This document shows, piece by piece, positions 46,357 to 56,011 of a stretch of DNA of 64,000 nucleotides. This DNA comes from GWF2-33-9 sp964405755 (lineage in GTDB: Bacteria > Bacteroidota > Ignavibacteria > Kapaibacteriales > UBA2268), in the NCBI GenBank assembly GCA_964405755.1, contig CAYOPF010000001.1, positions 29,793-93,792 on the forward strand. Direction: 5' to 3'. Within the stretch, counting starts at the first letter, position 1. The number at the start of each line of letters is the position of its first letter. The notes under the pieces are model-generated. The model made no database searches and had not been told where the DNA came from. It worked only from the letters and a program-made list of their open reading frames with translations. Made by a program: the position numbers and the translations under genes.

Positions 46357-47130
46357 ATGGAACAAGAAACAAAATCCATTCATGAATTTGATATAAATTT
46401 AATTTGTGAATATTTTCTTGGCTTAGAAAGGCAAGGACCTGGTAGCAACGATGTTACTATCAAAGCATTAAGCTTTATAGATAATCTTTCCCGAAATTCG
46501 AAGATAGCAGATATTGGTTGTGGCACCGGAGGCCAAACGATAGTAATTGCTCAAAACACTGAATCAACAGTTACTGGCATCGATCTTTTCCCTGCTTTTA
46601 TAGAGAAGTTCAACAGCAACGTTGCCAAAAATCATCTGCAAGATAGGATGCAAGGTATGGTTGGTTCGATGGACAATCTACCATTCCACGACGAAGAATA
46701 TGATCTAATCTGGTCGGAAGGGGCAATTTATAATATTGGTTTCATTCGTGGCATTAATGAATGGAAGAAGTACATTAAAAAGGGCGGATATCTTGCCGTT
46801 ACCGAGGCATCATGGTTTACAGAAATCAGACCTGTGGAAATTGATACTTTTTGGAAAGATGCTTATACAGAAATTGATACAATCCCAAACAAAGTACGCC
46901 AGATGCAAGAAGCAGGTTACATTCCTGTTGCAACATTTATCCTTCCAGAAAATTGTTGGACAGGTAACTTTTATATTCCTCAGGAAAACAGACAAAAGGA
47001 GTTTTTGGCAATGCACAAAGGAAATAAAACTGTTGAGGACTTAATTGCAAACGAAAAGCGAGAAGCCGAACTTTATGCCAAATACAAAGATTATTATGGC
47101 TATGTTTTTTATATTGGCAAAAAGATATAA
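46357..47130 (+). CDS. Class I SAM-dependent methyltransferase
   Basis: 257 residues with the SAM motif 'KIADIGCGTGGQTIVIA' (about 46-62), the post-I acidic 'VTGIDLFPAFIEKF', and motif IV-like 'YDLIWSEGAIYNIGF'. C-terminal part: 'YLAVTEASWF' and 'EIDTFWKDAYTEIDTIPNKV'. It resembles small-molecule methyltransferases of the UbiE/Methyltransf_25 type; acceptor unknown. It is separated from RidA by 36 bases. Confidence 0.85.
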   Translation: MEQETKSIHEFDINLICEYFLGLERQGPGSNDVTIKALSFIDNLSRNSKIADIGCGTGGQTIVIAQNTESTVTGIDLFPAFIEKFNSNVAKNHLQDRMQGMVGSMDNLPFHDEEYDLIWSEGAIYNIGFIRGINEWKKYIKKGGYLAVTEASWFTEIRPVEIDTFWKDAYTEIDTIPNKVRQMQEAGYIPVATFILPENCWTGNFYIPQENRQKEFLAMHKGNKTVEDLIANEKREAELYAKYKDYYGYVFYIGKKI

Positions 47131-47251
47131 ATCGTTACACTTTTAATATATATTTTCGAAAGTTAGTAGTCTGTTTTAAGTAATTTCAGTTTGTTATTTG
47201 CTAAATCCGTTTACATTTTACAATTTTTGAACTTCAATCGTCATTTACTAA

Positions 47252-47917
47252 ATGGATTTAAATACTAAACTCAACATTTCCGAGATTTTCTACTCAATTC
47301 AGGGAGAGGGAACCCGTGCAGGCTTACCTTGCGTTTTTATTCGTTTGCAAGGATGTAATTTGCGTTGCAGTTGGTGCGACACTCCTTATGCATTGGAAAT
47401 TAACCAAGAGGAAAAGCCCATGACTTTTGCCGAAATAATTTCGGCAGTTGAGCAATATAATTGCAATTTTATTGAATTCACAGGTGGCGAACCTCTGCAA
47501 CAAACAGCAGTTGTCGATTTAATTAACTACTTTGCAAATATGGGAAAAATCGTAGCAATCGAAACAAACGGATATCATTCATTTTCGGATATCGACCATA
47601 GGGTTATCAAAATTATGGACATAAAATGTCCAGGTTCGAAGATGCAAAAATTCAATAATTTCAATAACTTAAAATTTCTAACAAACAATGATGAAATAAA
47701 ATTCGTTGTTATCGATAAATCCGATTTCGATTATGCACTGGAAATAGTCACCAAATACAAACTTGAAGAAATTGTTGATACAATACTTTTCTCGCCCGTA
47801 TTTGGAAAGTGCCAGCCCGTGGATTTAGCAAATTGGATTTTATCAACAAGAAAAAATTACAGAATGCAATTACAAATGCACAAATTTATTTGGCACCCCG
47901 ACACACGTGGAGTGTAA
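47252..47917 (+). CDS. queE: 7-carboxy-7-deazaguanine synthase QueE
   Basis: 221 residues, a radical SAM enzyme with the CX3CX2C cluster motif (Cys 35, 39, 42 in 'GCNLRCSWCDTPY'), 'FYSIQGEGTRAGLPCVFIRL' and 'EFTGGEPLQQ'. It makes 7-carboxy-7-deazaguanine from 6-carboxytetrahydropterin on the way to queuosine, preQ1 or deazapurine DNA modification. QueC, QueD and QueF genes are not in the window. It is followed 15 bases later by the exonuclease gene. Confidence 0.92.
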   Translation: MDLNTKLNISEIFYSIQGEGTRAGLPCVFIRLQGCNLRCSWCDTPYALEINQEEKPMTFAEIISAVEQYNCNFIEFTGGEPLQQTAVVDLINYFANMGKIVAIETNGYHSFSDIDHRVIKIMDIKCPGSKMQKFNNFNNLKFLTNNDEIKFVVIDKSDFDYALEIVTKYKLEEIVDTILFSPVFGKCQPVDLANWILSTRKNYRMQLQMHKFIWHPDTRGV

Positions 47918-47932
47918 TTTAATTGAGGAATT

Positions 47933-48733
47933 ATGAAAATAATCACATGGAACATAAACGGCTACCGTTCAATAACCGGACAGAGTAAGAGAAAAGCAAA
48001 TTTGGACTTACCACAAAACATCCTATTCGACTTTATTCAAAGAGAAAACCCCGATATAATTTGCCTACAGGAAACCAAAAGCGAACCCTCCCAAATTTCT
48101 CCCGATTTAATAGCGCCACCTGGATATTTTTCATATTACAATTGGAGCAAAGCCAAGAAAGGTTATAGTGGTGTTGTAACCTTTTCTAAAATTGAACCAA
48201 AAAATGTAGTTACCGAAATAGGAATTGAAAAATTCGACATTGAAGGCAGGATAATGCAAACAGAGTTCGACGACTTTGTGCTTCTAAACATATATTTTCC
48301 CAATGGAACAAGTGGCAGAACCCGCGTGGATTACAAATTAGAGTTTTACGACGCAATTTTTGATTATACAAACCGATTACGTGACAAAGGAAAAAAAATT
48401 ATAATGACAGGGGATTACAATACAGCACATCACGAAATTGATTTAGCTCGTCCAAAAGAAAATCAAAAGACATCCGGATTTTTACCCGAAGAAAGAGAAA
48501 AATTAGATTGGATGGTCGAAAATGGCTGGTTGGACACTTTCCGTTTGTTCACTACCGAAGGTGGTCATTACACTTGGTGGGACCTAGTAACCCGAGCAAG
48601 GGAGCGAAATGTTGGCTGGCGAATTGATTATTTTTGGACAACTGTGGATTTAAAAGATAGAATAAAAAGATCCAATCATATTGATGCACAATATGGCTCG
48701 GACCATTGTCCTCATGTTTTAGAAACAGATTAG
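47933..48733 (+). CDS. xth: Exodeoxyribonuclease III (AP endonuclease)
   Basis: 266 residues of the ExoIII/APE1 fold. Motifs: 'IITWNINGYRSI' (Asn), 'DIICLQETKSE' (catalytic Glu), 'MTGDYNTAHHEIDLARP' (Asp/Asn), 'WRIDYFWTT' and the final 'YGSDHCPH' (His). It cuts abasic sites in base excision repair. It shares the transcript with queE by spacing. A hairpin lies about 100 bases downstream. Confidence 0.95.
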   Translation: MKIITWNINGYRSITGQSKRKANLDLPQNILFDFIQRENPDIICLQETKSEPSQISPDLIAPPGYFSYYNWSKAKKGYSGVVTFSKIEPKNVVTEIGIEKFDIEGRIMQTEFDDFVLLNIYFPNGTSGRTRVDYKLEFYDAIFDYTNRLRDKGKKIIMTGDYNTAHHEIDLARPKENQKTSGFLPEEREKLDWMVENGWLDTFRLFTTEGGHYTWWDLVTRARERNVGWRIDYFWTTVDLKDRIKRSNHIDAQYGSDHCPHVLETD

Positions 48734-48837
48734 ATAATTTAACTCGATTCTATAAGTAAATATTCTCTTCACCTTAAATGCAGAATCTAATTATTTTAAC
48801 TTTCAAGTCTAATTGTAAGCTATACTATAAAAGAATA

Positions 48838-48859
48838 AGTGTGTAAAGAATTACACACT
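48838..48859. other. Hairpin downstream of xth
   Basis: AGTGTGTAA / TTACACACT, a 9-bp perfect inverted repeat with a 4-base loop. There is no T run after it, so it is only a possible terminator or mRNA end structure. Confidence 0.4.
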
Positions 48860-49009
48860 GTAATAATAATTGAATAATAATTAATTTTGTAAATATAATT
48901 TCCGTATAAATTAAGAAATTAATTAATATTAAAGCTATCATTTTTTTTAAGAATTTCATTTTAGAAAGAATAAGTTTATCGGTTATTTTAATTATTTTTA
49001 TAATTTTTT

Positions 49010-49408
49010 ATGATTACTTTCAAAAAAAGTTCAATTATTTCAAAAATCAGTTTTACTAATTTTATAATTGCTATATTTTATTTGATAATATTTTCCAGAC
49101 CATATCTTTATTATGATTTAGGAATTAGTCCCGAGTGGTATTTCTTAACAATTAATTTAATCTGGTTTATCGTAGTTAGAATTTCTTGGCCAGATCCAAC
49201 CAGATTTAAGTTTTTCAGCCGAGACATAATATTATTTAATAAGCTAAGTAACCTGCACCTATTCAGAAATTTAAGCACATTAATTCTTGTTCTCAACGTT
49301 TTATCAATTGTATTTAGTTTAATGAACGTCTCTAATGCTTCGTTTTTATTTTTAATTATTTTTGGTATTTATTACAGCTTAATATTATGGATTTCGCTTA
49401 AATTTTAA
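49010..49408 (+). CDS. Small integral membrane protein, unknown
   Basis: 132 residues with about four hydrophobic segments (roughly 12-34, 44-62, 84-108, 111-130) and a basic loop ('WPDPTRFKFFSRDIILF'). No known family is recognised. No good ribosome binding site is visible, but it follows a poly-T-rich leader. It lies between a repair gene and an asparaginase-like gene with no clear operon. Chance ORF is possible, but the continuous membrane pattern argues for a real gene. Confidence 0.5.
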   Translation: MITFKKSSIISKISFTNFIIAIFYLIIFSRPYLYYDLGISPEWYFLTINLIWFIVVRISWPDPTRFKFFSRDIILFNKLSNLHLFRNLSTLILVLNVLSIVFSLMNVSNASFLFLIIFGIYYSLILWISLKF

Positions 49409-49536
49409 CCAAGTAAATAATATCAAATATTTAGAAGTTTAATTTTTAACTTTGCTTTTGGATTATACAAAAACTTCACACTTTTATCAATATCTTGTTT
49501 TAAAAAAAATGGATAGACTTCTTTACATAATAATAA

Positions 49537-50028
49537 TCAAGAATTAATTTCCTCGAATTCACCGATTTGAGTATTTTTACGGCAATTATCCCAGTTAAAG
49601 TATTTCCCATTCATTGCTATATAAACTCCTTTTGGAAGAGTTTGTACAAAAGCAATTGCCGCACCTAAATTAAAAAGTCCATCAGAACTACCAAATTTAT
49701 AAGGGATCATCGCACCCGTCAGAACAATAGTTTTATCCTTAACACTACTGGCAATAACTTTGGCAGTTTCGACCATTGTATCGGTTCCATGGGTAATAAT
49801 AATTTTGTCGAATTCATCTTTAAGGCAGTTTACCGCAATTAATTCTCGGTCCTGTTCAGTCATATAAATACTATCCATCATCATTAAAATGCGAACTTCA
49901 ATCTGCACTTTCGACCTGCCAAGTTTCAACATCTCGTTTATATGGGTATCCTTAAAGAACAAAGTCCCATTCAACTCGTTATATTCCTTATCGAATGTCC
50001 CACCTGTGACAAAAATTCTAATTGCCAT
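49537..50028 (-). CDS. Single-domain asparaginase-like protein
   Basis: 163 residues corresponding only to the N-terminal domain of L-asparaginases (normally ~330). Both catalytic motifs are present: TGGTFDK (Thr11 in 'VTGGTFDKEY') and 'IITHGTDTMVETA' (Thr82, Asp83). The C-terminal domain that completes the dimer active site is absent, and the protein ends at an ordinary stop with no sign of a downstream half in other frames. Short stand-alone members exist as a family; they may act on small amides. It is transcribed opposite to its neighbour 49010. Confidence 0.8.
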   Translation of the reverse strand: MAIRIFVTGGTFDKEYNELNGTLFFKDTHINEMLKLGRSKVQIEVRILMMMDSIYMTEQDRELIAVNCLKDEFDKIIITHGTDTMVETAKVIASSVKDKTIVLTGAMIPYKFGSSDGLFNLGAAIAFVQTLPKGVYIAMNGKYFNWDNCRKNTQIGEFEEINS

Positions 50029-50133
50029 TTTGATAATAAAATTAATTTAAAAATACAAAATTATGAATAAAAATTATAAATTTAAGGTGTTACAAGTTTT
50101 TCGCTGGTTAATAATTGATATGCTCGGTATTTT

Positions 50134-50706
50134 TTACCATATCTTTGGCATAAAGTCGGGTGAATTGGTGATGCTCGCACTGCTCCCTGTTGCTTTGATT
50201 ACTAATAATCCCTGATTCTCCGCCATTATCTCCGAATTACTCGCAGAATCTAAAAATGCCATTCCACCTATCACTTTGTTGTTCGCATACTTTGGCAATA
50301 TCTCTTTAAATATTTTTAATTTATTCGTAAATTCTTTCACATCACTTGAACGCAGTGTTGTCTTTACCTCTACTACTACTATTTCCTCACCATTCTCAGC
50401 TATTATATCGAATTCGAATTTCTTGCCATTGAATATTCCTTTTGTCCGCGAATGTGTGTAATTTACTTTTATGCCTCGCTCGTTCAATAACTTTATTAAA
50501 TCGCCTTCCACCAATTTTTCCATCAACTTTCCCCACTGCGACGTAAATATATCTTCCAATTTTCGTAATTTCTTATCTGTATGCTGAAATTTCTTGTCGG
50601 TTTCTAAAAATCTTTTGCTTGTTTCCTGAAACTTTTTATCCGTTTCCTGAAATATTAACCAGACTTTTTCGAAGTCCAATTTCTCTGTTGATCTTTTTGT
50701 TGGCAT
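50134..50706 (-). CDS. DUF3782-like protein: heptad coiled coil plus PD-(D/E)XK nuclease-like domain
   Basis: 190 residues. Residues ~12-55 repeat a 7-residue unit four to five times ('FQETDKK', 'FQETSKR', 'FLETDKK', 'FQHTDKK'), forming a coiled coil. From ~60 an alpha/beta domain with 'KKFEFDIIAENGEEIVVVEVKTTL' shows the Asp...Glu-x-Lys arrangement of PD-(D/E)XK nucleases, then 'NNKVIGGMAFLDSASNSEIM'. This matches the DUF3782 kind of protein, common in Cyanobacteria and FCB genomes, often in many copies. Nuclease activity is inferred, not shown. The heptad unit is prone to copy-number change. Confidence 0.75.
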   Translation of the reverse strand: MPTKRSTEKLDFEKVWLIFQETDKKFQETSKRFLETDKKFQHTDKKLRKLEDIFTSQWGKLMEKLVEGDLIKLLNERGIKVNYTHSRTKGIFNGKKFEFDIIAENGEEIVVVEVKTTLRSSDVKEFTNKLKIFKEILPKYANNKVIGGMAFLDSASNSEIMAENQGLLVIKATGSSASITNSPDFMPKIW

Positions 50707-50936
50707 AATATGCTCAAATATTTGTTATTATTATTAACATAAATTTACATAATTTATTGTAATTAATATATCTTAAAGGAAGAAAATCAAGAAAGGAGAT
50801 ATCAGTCAACTATCTTTCAGATAGAAGGTGAATATTTAAAACTATAATATAAAAACAACAAATTTCTCACTTTGGAGAAACAAAAAATCAAGTTTTATTC
50901 CGAAATTAATGCTCTTAATTTACTCTTTTTATTTTT

Positions 50937-53900
50937 TTAAGAGCATCCTGTTGTATGGCCACACTCTTCGCAAACACTACAAGTACCATTTTTCCGTACT
51001 CGCATCGAGCCACACTTTTCGCATTGTTCTCCAGTATAACCCATCATAATAGCATCAGTATAGGATATCTCGGGTTTTTTTGCATCGGTTTTCGTCTGAG
51101 TTGTATTGTTACTTGTTTCGGTGTCGGGAGTAATATACTTTTCTGATGAAATCAGTGTAGTCCCATTTTCGGGGTATGGATCGCTGTACATTTCTTTGCT
51201 TTCTGCTTTTGGTTGTTCGAATGGAATCTCGAGCTGCTCGGTTTTTGGCTCTGGGTTAACATGAGCGAGGTCGTATCTATGCAAATAATCAATGGCTAGT
51301 GAACGGAATATCAAATCCAGTACCGAAGTCGTACTCTTTATCCTTTCGTGACCTGTAACTACTCCTGCTGGTTCAAAACGGGTAAATGTAAAAGTATCCA
51401 CCAATTCATCAAGTGGAATTCCATATTGAAGTGCTTTGGATACAAGTATTGCGAAGCTGTTCAACAAACCACGGAAAGCAGCGCCTTCCTTATACATATC
51501 AATAAAGATTTCACCAAGAGTTCCATCCTCGTATTCACCAGTCCTTAGATATACTTTGTGGTGGCCAATATTGGATTCTCTCACACTTCCGTGTCGCTTT
51601 GGTGGAAGTTTCTGTCGTACCGGAGAACGGAAATCTGGTTTATTAGTAACAACTTCTGTAACTTTTTTCTCGTCAAATTTATCGTCGCTAAGTGTAACTG
51701 CATCCGAAAAATTGAAGTCCACTCTTGTGTTTAATGGTTGTGATAGTTTTGAACCATCGCGATATAGAGCAATAGCTTTGAGCATCGATTTCCATGCAAA
51801 CATATAAACCTCGCCTATTTCCGAAACTGTGGCTTCGGCAGGCATATTAACAGTTTTGGATATTGCTCCGGATATGAATGGCTGAGCAGCTGCCATGATT
51901 TTAACATGTGCTAGGTATGGGATATATCTTGTGCCGTGTTTACCACATTTAGAGGCTGTATCGAAAATTGGCAAATGTTCTTCTTGCAAATTCGGTGCTT
52001 TTTCGATCATCATTGTGCCGCAAATATAATCATTTGCTTCTTCAATTTGTGTATCTGTAAACCCAAGCGACGAAAGTATATCCGAATTTAATTGATTTTC
52101 AGTCAATCCGATGGATCTTAGGAATTCCTCTCCAAGCACCCATTTATTAAATGCAAAACGAATATTGAATACATTTGGAAGCTGCTTTTCGATAACCTCA
52201 ATTTTTTCGTCGGTAAAACCTTTTTCTTTTAGGGATGATTTGTTAATATGTGGGCTACCAACCAAAGTTCCGCTTCCTTTGGCGTAGTTCTCAATTTCTG
52301 TGATTTGTTTTTCGGAGTAACCTAATTTTCTTAGGGCTTTCCTTACGGATTGGTTAACAATTTTAAAATAACCTCCACCGGCAAGTTTCTTGAATTTAAC
52401 AATAGCAAAATCTGGCTCAATACCTGTTGTATCGCAATCCATAATCAGTCCAATAGTACCCGTTGGAGCAAGAACAGTAACTTGGGCATTGCGAAAACCA
52501 AACTTTTCGCCCAAAGCCAGAGCATTGTCCCATACTTCTCTTGCTGTTTCCAACAAATACTCTGGGCAATATTTTGGATTAATACCCATTGGACGAATCG
52601 AAAGTTTTTCGAACTCGCTTGGAGGGGCACTGTATGCTGCACGCCTATGGTTGCGAATCACTCGCAACATATCATCCCGATTTTTATCGTATTCGGAGAA
52701 CGCCCCCAATTCCTTAGCCATTTCTGCCGATGTTGCATAGGCTTGCCCCGTCATCATCGCAGTAATCGAGCCAGTCCAGGCTAATGCTTCTGGCGAATCG
52801 TAAGGAATTCCATTTACCATCAACAAGGTACCAATGTTGGCATAACCTAATCCTAACGTCCTGAACTGATAGCTCTTGTATGCTGTTTCAGGCGAAGGAT
52901 AATGTGCCATAAGCACAGAGATTTCCAACACCATAGTCCATAATCTGATGGCATGCAAATAATCGTCCACAAGAAAAACTTGATTTTCTTCATCAAAGAA
53001 TTTCATTAAATTCAAACTTGCTAAATTGCATGCAGTATCGTCGAGGAACATATATTCACTGCATGGATTTGATGCATTAATTCTTCCGGACCTAGGGCAA
53101 GTGTGCCATTCGTTTACAGTTGTATCGAATTGCAATCCTGGGTCGGCACTTTGCCATGCACTTATATTTATCTTTTGCCATAACTCTGGTGCATTTACAG
53201 TCTTTTTCACTCTATTATCAGTACGATTTCGCAATTCCCAAATTTCTTGATTTTCGACAGCACGCATAAACTCATTAGTTACACGAACCGAATTATTCGA
53301 GTTCTGACCACTTACCGTTAAGTAAGCTTCGCCTTCGTAGTGAGTATCGAATACCGGGAATTCTATGTTCTTTACACCTTGATCCACTAAATCAAGATAG
53401 CGGTTTATATAACTCAGTGGAATACCTCGATTGAGAGCTTTCTGAATTAATTTTGCCAATCGGGGATTATTCTTTGTATTGGTTCCTCCGGCACTGGCTT
53501 CGTCGATAATAGCATTGAGAAACTTATTTATAATTTTCGAGCCAGCAACTAATGCCGCTACTTTATGTTCTTCTTTTGCTTTCCATTCTATAAACTTTTC
53601 CACGTCGGGATGGTCTGCATCAAGTATCACCATCTTGGCAGCTCTGCGGGTTGTTCCTCCAGATTTGATTGCACCTGCCGCGCGGTCGAATATTTTCAGA
53701 AAACTCATTAATCCCGAGGATACTCCTCCACCGGACAATTTTTCTCCTTCGGCTCGGAGTGGCGAGAAGTTAGTACCCGAACCACTTCCGAATTTAAATA
53801 CTCTTGCTTCGCGTGTTACCAAGTCGAAAATACCCCCTGGGTTCAACAAATCATCGCTAACAGAATTTATGAAGCAAGCATGTGGTTGAGGACGGGAGTA

Positions 53901-54422
53901 AGCATCTTCAGACTTTTTTAATTCTTCGTTATCAGGGTCCACAAAGTAATGTCCCTGTTTGTTTCCTTTTATACCATATACTGTCGACAATCCTGTATTG
54001 AACCATTGAGGTGAATTGGGAGCTGCAGATTGGTTCAAAAGCATATATGCAATTTCGTCGTAAAATGATTGGGCATCTTCTTCGGAATCGAAATAGCCAT
54101 ATTTTTCGCCCCACCATCTCCAAGTGTAAGACATACGGTGGGCAACTTGTTTAGCACTGGTTTCTCCACTCAGAACCGGATTGCCCTTACTATCCACTTT
54201 TAAATTTCCATCTTCTTCGTATTGCGGCACACCTGTTTTACGGAAGTATTTTTGTGCTAAAATGTCGGTAGCCACTTGCGACCAAGAATTAGGAACTTCA
54301 ATATCATTTACTTCGAAAACAACTGTCCCATCTGGATTTTTGATTTGAGATTTACGAATCGCGTATGTAAACAAATCATACGGCGATTGCCCCCCCGATG
54401 TAAATCTTCGATGTATTTTCAT
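50937..54422 (-). CDS. nrdJ: Vitamin B12-dependent ribonucleoside-diphosphate reductase (class II)
   Basis: 1161 residues. It reduces ribonucleotides to deoxyribonucleotides with adenosylcobalamin, without oxygen demand. Visible: 'CFINSVSDDLLNPGGIFD', 'FGSGSGTNFSPLRAEGE', 'NPCSEYMFLDDTACNLASLNLMKF' with active-site cysteine and the Asn/Cys/Glu set, 'APTGTIGLIMDCDTTGIEPDFA', and a Cys-rich C-terminus (CEKCGSMRVRKNGTCSVCEECG) that relays electrons and may bind zinc. No nrdAB-type gene is present here. I see no cobalamin riboswitch in the 341-base leader region. Confidence 0.96.
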   Translation of the reverse strand: MKIHRRFTSGGQSPYDLFTYAIRKSQIKNPDGTVVFEVNDIEVPNSWSQVATDILAQKYFRKTGVPQYEEDGNLKVDSKGNPVLSGETSAKQVAHRMSYTWRWWGEKYGYFDSEEDAQSFYDEIAYMLLNQSAAPNSPQWFNTGLSTVYGIKGNKQGHYFVDPDNEELKKSEDAYSRPQPHACFINSVSDDLLNPGGIFDLVTREARVFKFGSGSGTNFSPLRAEGEKLSGGGVSSGLMSFLKIFDRAAGAIKSGGTTRRAAKMVILDADHPDVEKFIEWKAKEEHKVAALVAGSKIINKFLNAIIDEASAGGTNTKNNPRLAKLIQKALNRGIPLSYINRYLDLVDQGVKNIEFPVFDTHYEGEAYLTVSGQNSNNSVRVTNEFMRAVENQEIWELRNRTDNRVKKTVNAPELWQKINISAWQSADPGLQFDTTVNEWHTCPRSGRINASNPCSEYMFLDDTACNLASLNLMKFFDEENQVFLVDDYLHAIRLWTMVLEISVLMAHYPSPETAYKSYQFRTLGLGYANIGTLLMVNGIPYDSPEALAWTGSITAMMTGQAYATSAEMAKELGAFSEYDKNRDDMLRVIRNHRRAAYSAPPSEFEKLSIRPMGINPKYCPEYLLETAREVWDNALALGEKFGFRNAQVTVLAPTGTIGLIMDCDTTGIEPDFAIVKFKKLAGGGYFKIVNQSVRKALRKLGYSEKQITEIENYAKGSGTLVGSPHINKSSLKEKGFTDEKIEVIEKQLPNVFNIRFAFNKWVLGEEFLRSIGLTENQLNSDILSSLGFTDTQIEEANDYICGTMMIEKAPNLQEEHLPIFDTASKCGKHGTRYIPYLAHVKIMAAAQPFISGAISKTVNMPAEATVSEIGEVYMFAWKSMLKAIALYRDGSKLSQPLNTRVDFNFSDAVTLSDDKFDEKKVTEVVTNKPDFRSPVRQKLPPKRHGSVRESNIGHHKVYLRTGEYEDGTLGEIFIDMYKEGAAFRGLLNSFAILVSKALQYGIPLDELVDTFTFTRFEPAGVVTGHERIKSTTSVLDLIFRSLAIDYLHRYDLAHVNPEPKTEQLEIPFEQPKAESKEMYSDPYPENGTTLISSEKYITPDTETSNNTTQTKTDAKKPEISYTDAIMMGYTGEQCEKCGSMRVRKNGTCSVCEECGHTTGCS

Positions 54423-54763
54423 TTATTTTTACCTTTTTTTTAAAATTAAATTTTGCAAATAGTATTAGGATATAAAAGTAAAATTAATTAAAAAATTTTT
54501 TTTGGAAAAGAAAAGTTTTCAACAAGTTAATAATGTGTTAGTACTTTTGAAATTTTAATGCAGTATATTGATTTTAATACAATTTGATTGTGGTTAATCC
54601 TCGAGACTTCTACCAATAAAAAATACTTTTAACTTTTAATTCCGACTTGGTCTTCAGCTTCTGTATTAAATTATTTCTAAATTATTTAACTTTTTCTTAT
54701 ACTTAATAAAAAAAATGGGTTGCTTTAGAGCAGCAACCCAAGTTGACTAAAAGAAGAATTTAA
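54423..54763. other. Intergenic region between amtB and nrdJ
   Basis: 341 AT-rich bases. It contains the amtB terminator (54706-54740) near its right end. No ORF, RNA gene or recognisable riboswitch is seen; the nrdJ promoter was not identified. Confidence 0.6.
54706..54740 (-). terminator. Rho-independent terminator of amtB
   Basis: TGGGTTGCT / AGCAACCCA, a 9-bp stem with a 7-base loop. Read on the minus strand it is followed by a T run (complement of the A tract at 54706-54715), 24 bases after the amtB stop. Confidence 0.85.
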
Positions 54764-55981
54764 TTATATTGCACCCTCATCGTAAGCTTGTTCGCCATGC
54801 AAGGACATATCCAAACCTTGTCTCTCCATTTCCTCACTTACCTTAACGGGGGTAATAAAGTTAATAATTATGAGCATTAAATATGTGAAGACAAAAGCAT
54901 AAATAGATGCTATTGCCACCGCCCCAAGTTCAGCAAAAAAGAAATTTGGATTACCAAAGAGCAAACCATCTGCCCCAGCAGCATTGAATGCCTTAGAACC
55001 AAATACTCCTAATAAAATTGTGCCTAGAACACCACCAACACCGTGAACACCCCACACATCCAATGCATCATCCCATTTCATTTTATTCTTAAATTTAACA
55101 GCTGCATAGCATACTGCACCAGCTGCAATTCCGATTAATGGTGACGACCAAAGAGGTACAAAGCCAGCACATGGAGTGATTGTGGCCAAACCTGCTATTG
55201 AACCTATAAGCAATCCCACAAATTTTGGTTTCTTCTTTAACGACCACTCAATCACCAACCAAGTCATAGTTGCAAATGACGCTGCAATATCGGTATTAAG
55301 AAATGCAAGTGATGTAACAAAATCTACAGTTAATTCGCTACCTGCGTTAAAGCCATACCAGCCAAACCACAACAAACCGCTACCAATTGCAACAAGTGGA
55401 ATACTGTTTGGAGTGGAACTTTTATCCACCCTGTCTTTAACATAGAAAACAGAGGTCAATGCTGCAAAGCCAGCTGTTGCATGAGCTACAATACCTCCTG
55501 CAAAATCGAGAACACCCCAATTTGCCATTAAGCCGCCACCCCAAACCATATGAACAAATGGATAATATACAAATATCTGCCATACTGTTAAAAATATCAT
55601 GTATGCTTTAAATGTTACCCGATTTACAAATGCACCTGTAATAAGTGCGGGCGTGATTATTGCGAACATCATTTGATACGCGATAAATACAATTTCGGGT
55701 ATCTTCCCATTAGTGTACAAAGAATCTATCGAAACTCCAGCCAAGAAAGCTTTGTCGAGATTACCAATAATTCCACCTTCGCCCCCACTAAAGCATAAGG
55801 AATATCCAAAAACAACCCATAAAACAGTTGTCCAGCCTAATGATACGAAACTTTGAATCATTATACCTAGAATGTTGCGTTTGGTTGCCAATCCACCATA
55901 GAAAAATGCAAGTGCTGGTGTCATTAACATCACCAAACTTGTTGCAAGAAGCATAAAGCCGGTTGAACCTGTATCAATCAT
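54764..55981 (-). CDS. amtB: Ammonium transporter
   Basis: 405 residues with 11 transmembrane segments. 'FMLLATSLVMLMTPALAFFYGGL' at the N-terminus, 'DFAGGIVAHATAGFAAL', 'VHGVGGVLGTILLGVF' (pore His of the twin-His motif) and 'WFGWYGFNAGS' are family marks. It imports ammonia. No glnK (PII) gene follows; instead an outer-membrane protein gene lies upstream in the same direction, 30 bases away, so the two form a unit. Expected to be nitrogen regulated, but no site was found. Confidence 0.96.
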   Translation of the reverse strand: MIDTGSTGFMLLATSLVMLMTPALAFFYGGLATKRNILGIMIQSFVSLGWTTVLWVVFGYSLCFSGGEGGIIGNLDKAFLAGVSIDSLYTNGKIPEIVFIAYQMMFAIITPALITGAFVNRVTFKAYMIFLTVWQIFVYYPFVHMVWGGGLMANWGVLDFAGGIVAHATAGFAALTSVFYVKDRVDKSSTPNSIPLVAIGSGLLWFGWYGFNAGSELTVDFVTSLAFLNTDIAASFATMTWLVIEWSLKKKPKFVGLLIGSIAGLATITPCAGFVPLWSSPLIGIAAGAVCYAAVKFKNKMKWDDALDVWGVHGVGGVLGTILLGVFGSKAFNAAGADGLLFGNPNFFFAELGAVAIASIYAFVFTYLMLIIINFITPVKVSEEMERQGLDMSLHGEQAYDEGAI

Positions 55982-56011
55982 TTTTTTCTCCTATAATAAT
56001 TTTTATTTTAA

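Noticed and set aside
54423..54763. Cobalamin riboswitch in front of nrdJ
   Set aside because: The conserved B12-box-type core and its hairpins were not found on the minus strand of this region.
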